Shown here one piece after another: positions 6,079 through 6,556 of a stretch of 6,556 bases of DNA. Below the pieces are notes generated by a model. The model saw nothing but the letters and a program-made list of their open reading frames with translations. It was not told the DNA's origin and did no database searches. Source of the stretch: Planctomycetales bacterium (GTDB lineage Bacteria; Planctomycetota; Planctomycetia; Planctomycetales; Planctomycetaceae). The stretch lies in NCBI GenBank assembly GCA_020050375.1, contig JAGVKR010000511.1:1-6556 (forward strand), written 5' to 3'. Position numbers and translations under genes: made by a program. The number at the start of each line of letters is the position of its first letter. Position 1 is the first letter of the stretch.

Positions 6079-6089
6079 GTTCAGCTTGG
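6075..6089. promoter_or_regulatory. Inverted repeat over the -35 box, possible operator
   Basis: CCAAG-TTCAG-CTTGG is a perfect 5-base inverted repeat with a 5-base centre that overlaps the -35 hexamer TTGGGA. A dimeric regulator bound here would block the promoter. hicAB-type operons are commonly autorepressed, but this HicB-like protein shows no obvious DNA-binding domain, so the binder is unknown. Chance occurrence is possible. Confidence 0.3.
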
Positions 6090-6157
6090 AATCGCCTTCC
6101 CTGCGCCGCAACTTCGCATCGTTTCCTGGGGTCACTCGAACTATTTCCCGCGTCGCC

Positions 6158-6556
6158 CTATTTGCGAAGTTCTCGAGAGAGACGTTGCCCCACGAAACGG
6201 GCCACCGCGCGATCAGGCAAATCAACTTCTACGGCGGAGATTGCATGCAGTGTCGCGAACAATCGCGGCAATTCTCCAGGAGCGAGCGCGAACGCCGGAT
6301 TCTTCATATGGCTGTCACCACGAGCCAAGTGGGCGGTCGTAAATGCTTCGTAGATCAAGAATCCGCCCGGTCGCAGCGCACTCGAAATCTTTCGAGGCAA
6401 GCTTATCCGGTCGAGAAATCGAAACACGCAGATCAGATCGTAGGCATCTTTCGCCGGGGTGAATTCATCGAGGTCGGCGGCAATCCAGTTCACATACGTT
6501 CCGCAAGTTCGCGCGAAGTCGGCGGCCAGCCGCAGACCGACCGGCGAAACATCCAC
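6158..6556 (-). CDS. Class I SAM-dependent methyltransferase, N-terminus cut by the window edge
   Basis: The last 132 residues are present and end with TAG at 6158-6160. The visible part starts inside the Rossmann fold. VDVSPVGL is the acidic strand-2 segment that follows the SAM-binding glycine loop (the Asp side binds the ribose of SAM). AADLDEF (26-32) is the adenine-binding region, YDLICVFRFLDR (39-50) the strand-4 motif, and LRPGGFLIYEAFT (61-73) the post-motif III strand seen in TehB-like and Methyltransf_25-type enzymes. The GTG at the right edge is an internal Val codon of the VDVS motif and not the start; the glycine-loop motif I lies outside the window. The substrate is unknown. It is transcribed in the same direction as the HicB-like gene, 155 bases away, but that gap holds a separate promoter, so they are probably not one operon. 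Confidence 0.85.
   Translation of the reverse strand: MDVSPVGLRLAADFARTCGTYVNWIAADLDEFTPAKDAYDLICVFRFLDRISLPRKISSALRPGGFLIYEAFTTAHLARGDSHMKNPAFALAPGELPRLFATLHAISAVEVDLPDRAVARFVGQRLSRELRK

Noticed and set aside
6554..6556. GTG at the right edge as a start codon for the methyltransferase
   Set aside because: It encodes the Val of the internal VDVSPVGL motif. The SAM-binding glycine loop must lie upstream, outside the window.
1..6556. CRISPR arrays, insertion sequences, tRNA genes or attachment sites
   Set aside because: No regularly spaced repeats, transposase reading frames with terminal inverted repeats, or tRNA-like cloverleaf segments were seen on either strand.

Overview
The window is GC-rich, gene-dense bacterial DNA. 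The protein content points to a member of the Planctomycetota: tandem SPFH membrane proteins with unusual N-terminal beta modules, a soluble-transhydrogenase-like flavoprotein, and a RluD-type pseudouridine synthase behind a small HicB-like gene. This placement is inferred from remembered protein style and was not tested by any search. There are no tRNA or rRNA genes, CRISPR arrays or insertion sequences.

Layout. Positions 1-2801 (minus strand) hold two adjacent paralogous SPFH/Band 7 proteins. The upstream one is complete (1182-2801). The downstream one starts at 1095 and runs off the left edge. An 86-base gap with a possible weak hairpin terminator separates them. Positions 2802-3283 form a divergent intergenic region with several short inverted repeats and ribosome-binding sites for the flanking genes. 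Positions 3284-4732 (plus strand) hold a full-length but strongly diverged Si-specific pyridine nucleotide transhydrogenase-like protein (SthA family). It converges on a RluA/RluD-family pseudouridine synthase (4729-5799, minus), and the stop codons of the two overlap. The synthase overlaps by ATGA with a 68-residue HicB-like antitoxin gene (5796-6002, minus), which has a good sigma70-type promoter with an inverted repeat over its -35 box. The last gene, at 6158 to the right edge on the minus strand, is the C-terminal part of a class I SAM-dependent methyltransferase.

The most interesting observations are three. First, the synthase begins with nine residues that look like the start of a HicA toxin, directly behind a HicB-like antitoxin and with the junction a hicBA operon would have. 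This suggests that a deletion removed the toxin and fused its translation start to a housekeeping RNA-modification gene. Second, the transhydrogenase-like protein has lost the usual FAD-binding glycines and other family signature motifs while keeping its length and an open frame. Third, the two SPFH proteins combine tandem beta modules, an SPFH domain and, in the complete one, a long charged helix. This domain order recalls the eukaryotic major vault protein, although these proteins carry an N-terminal membrane segment.

The genes do not form one pathway. The SPFH pair probably acts together at the membrane. The transhydrogenase-like gene stands alone, and the HicB-like and synthase genes are a translationally coupled pair.
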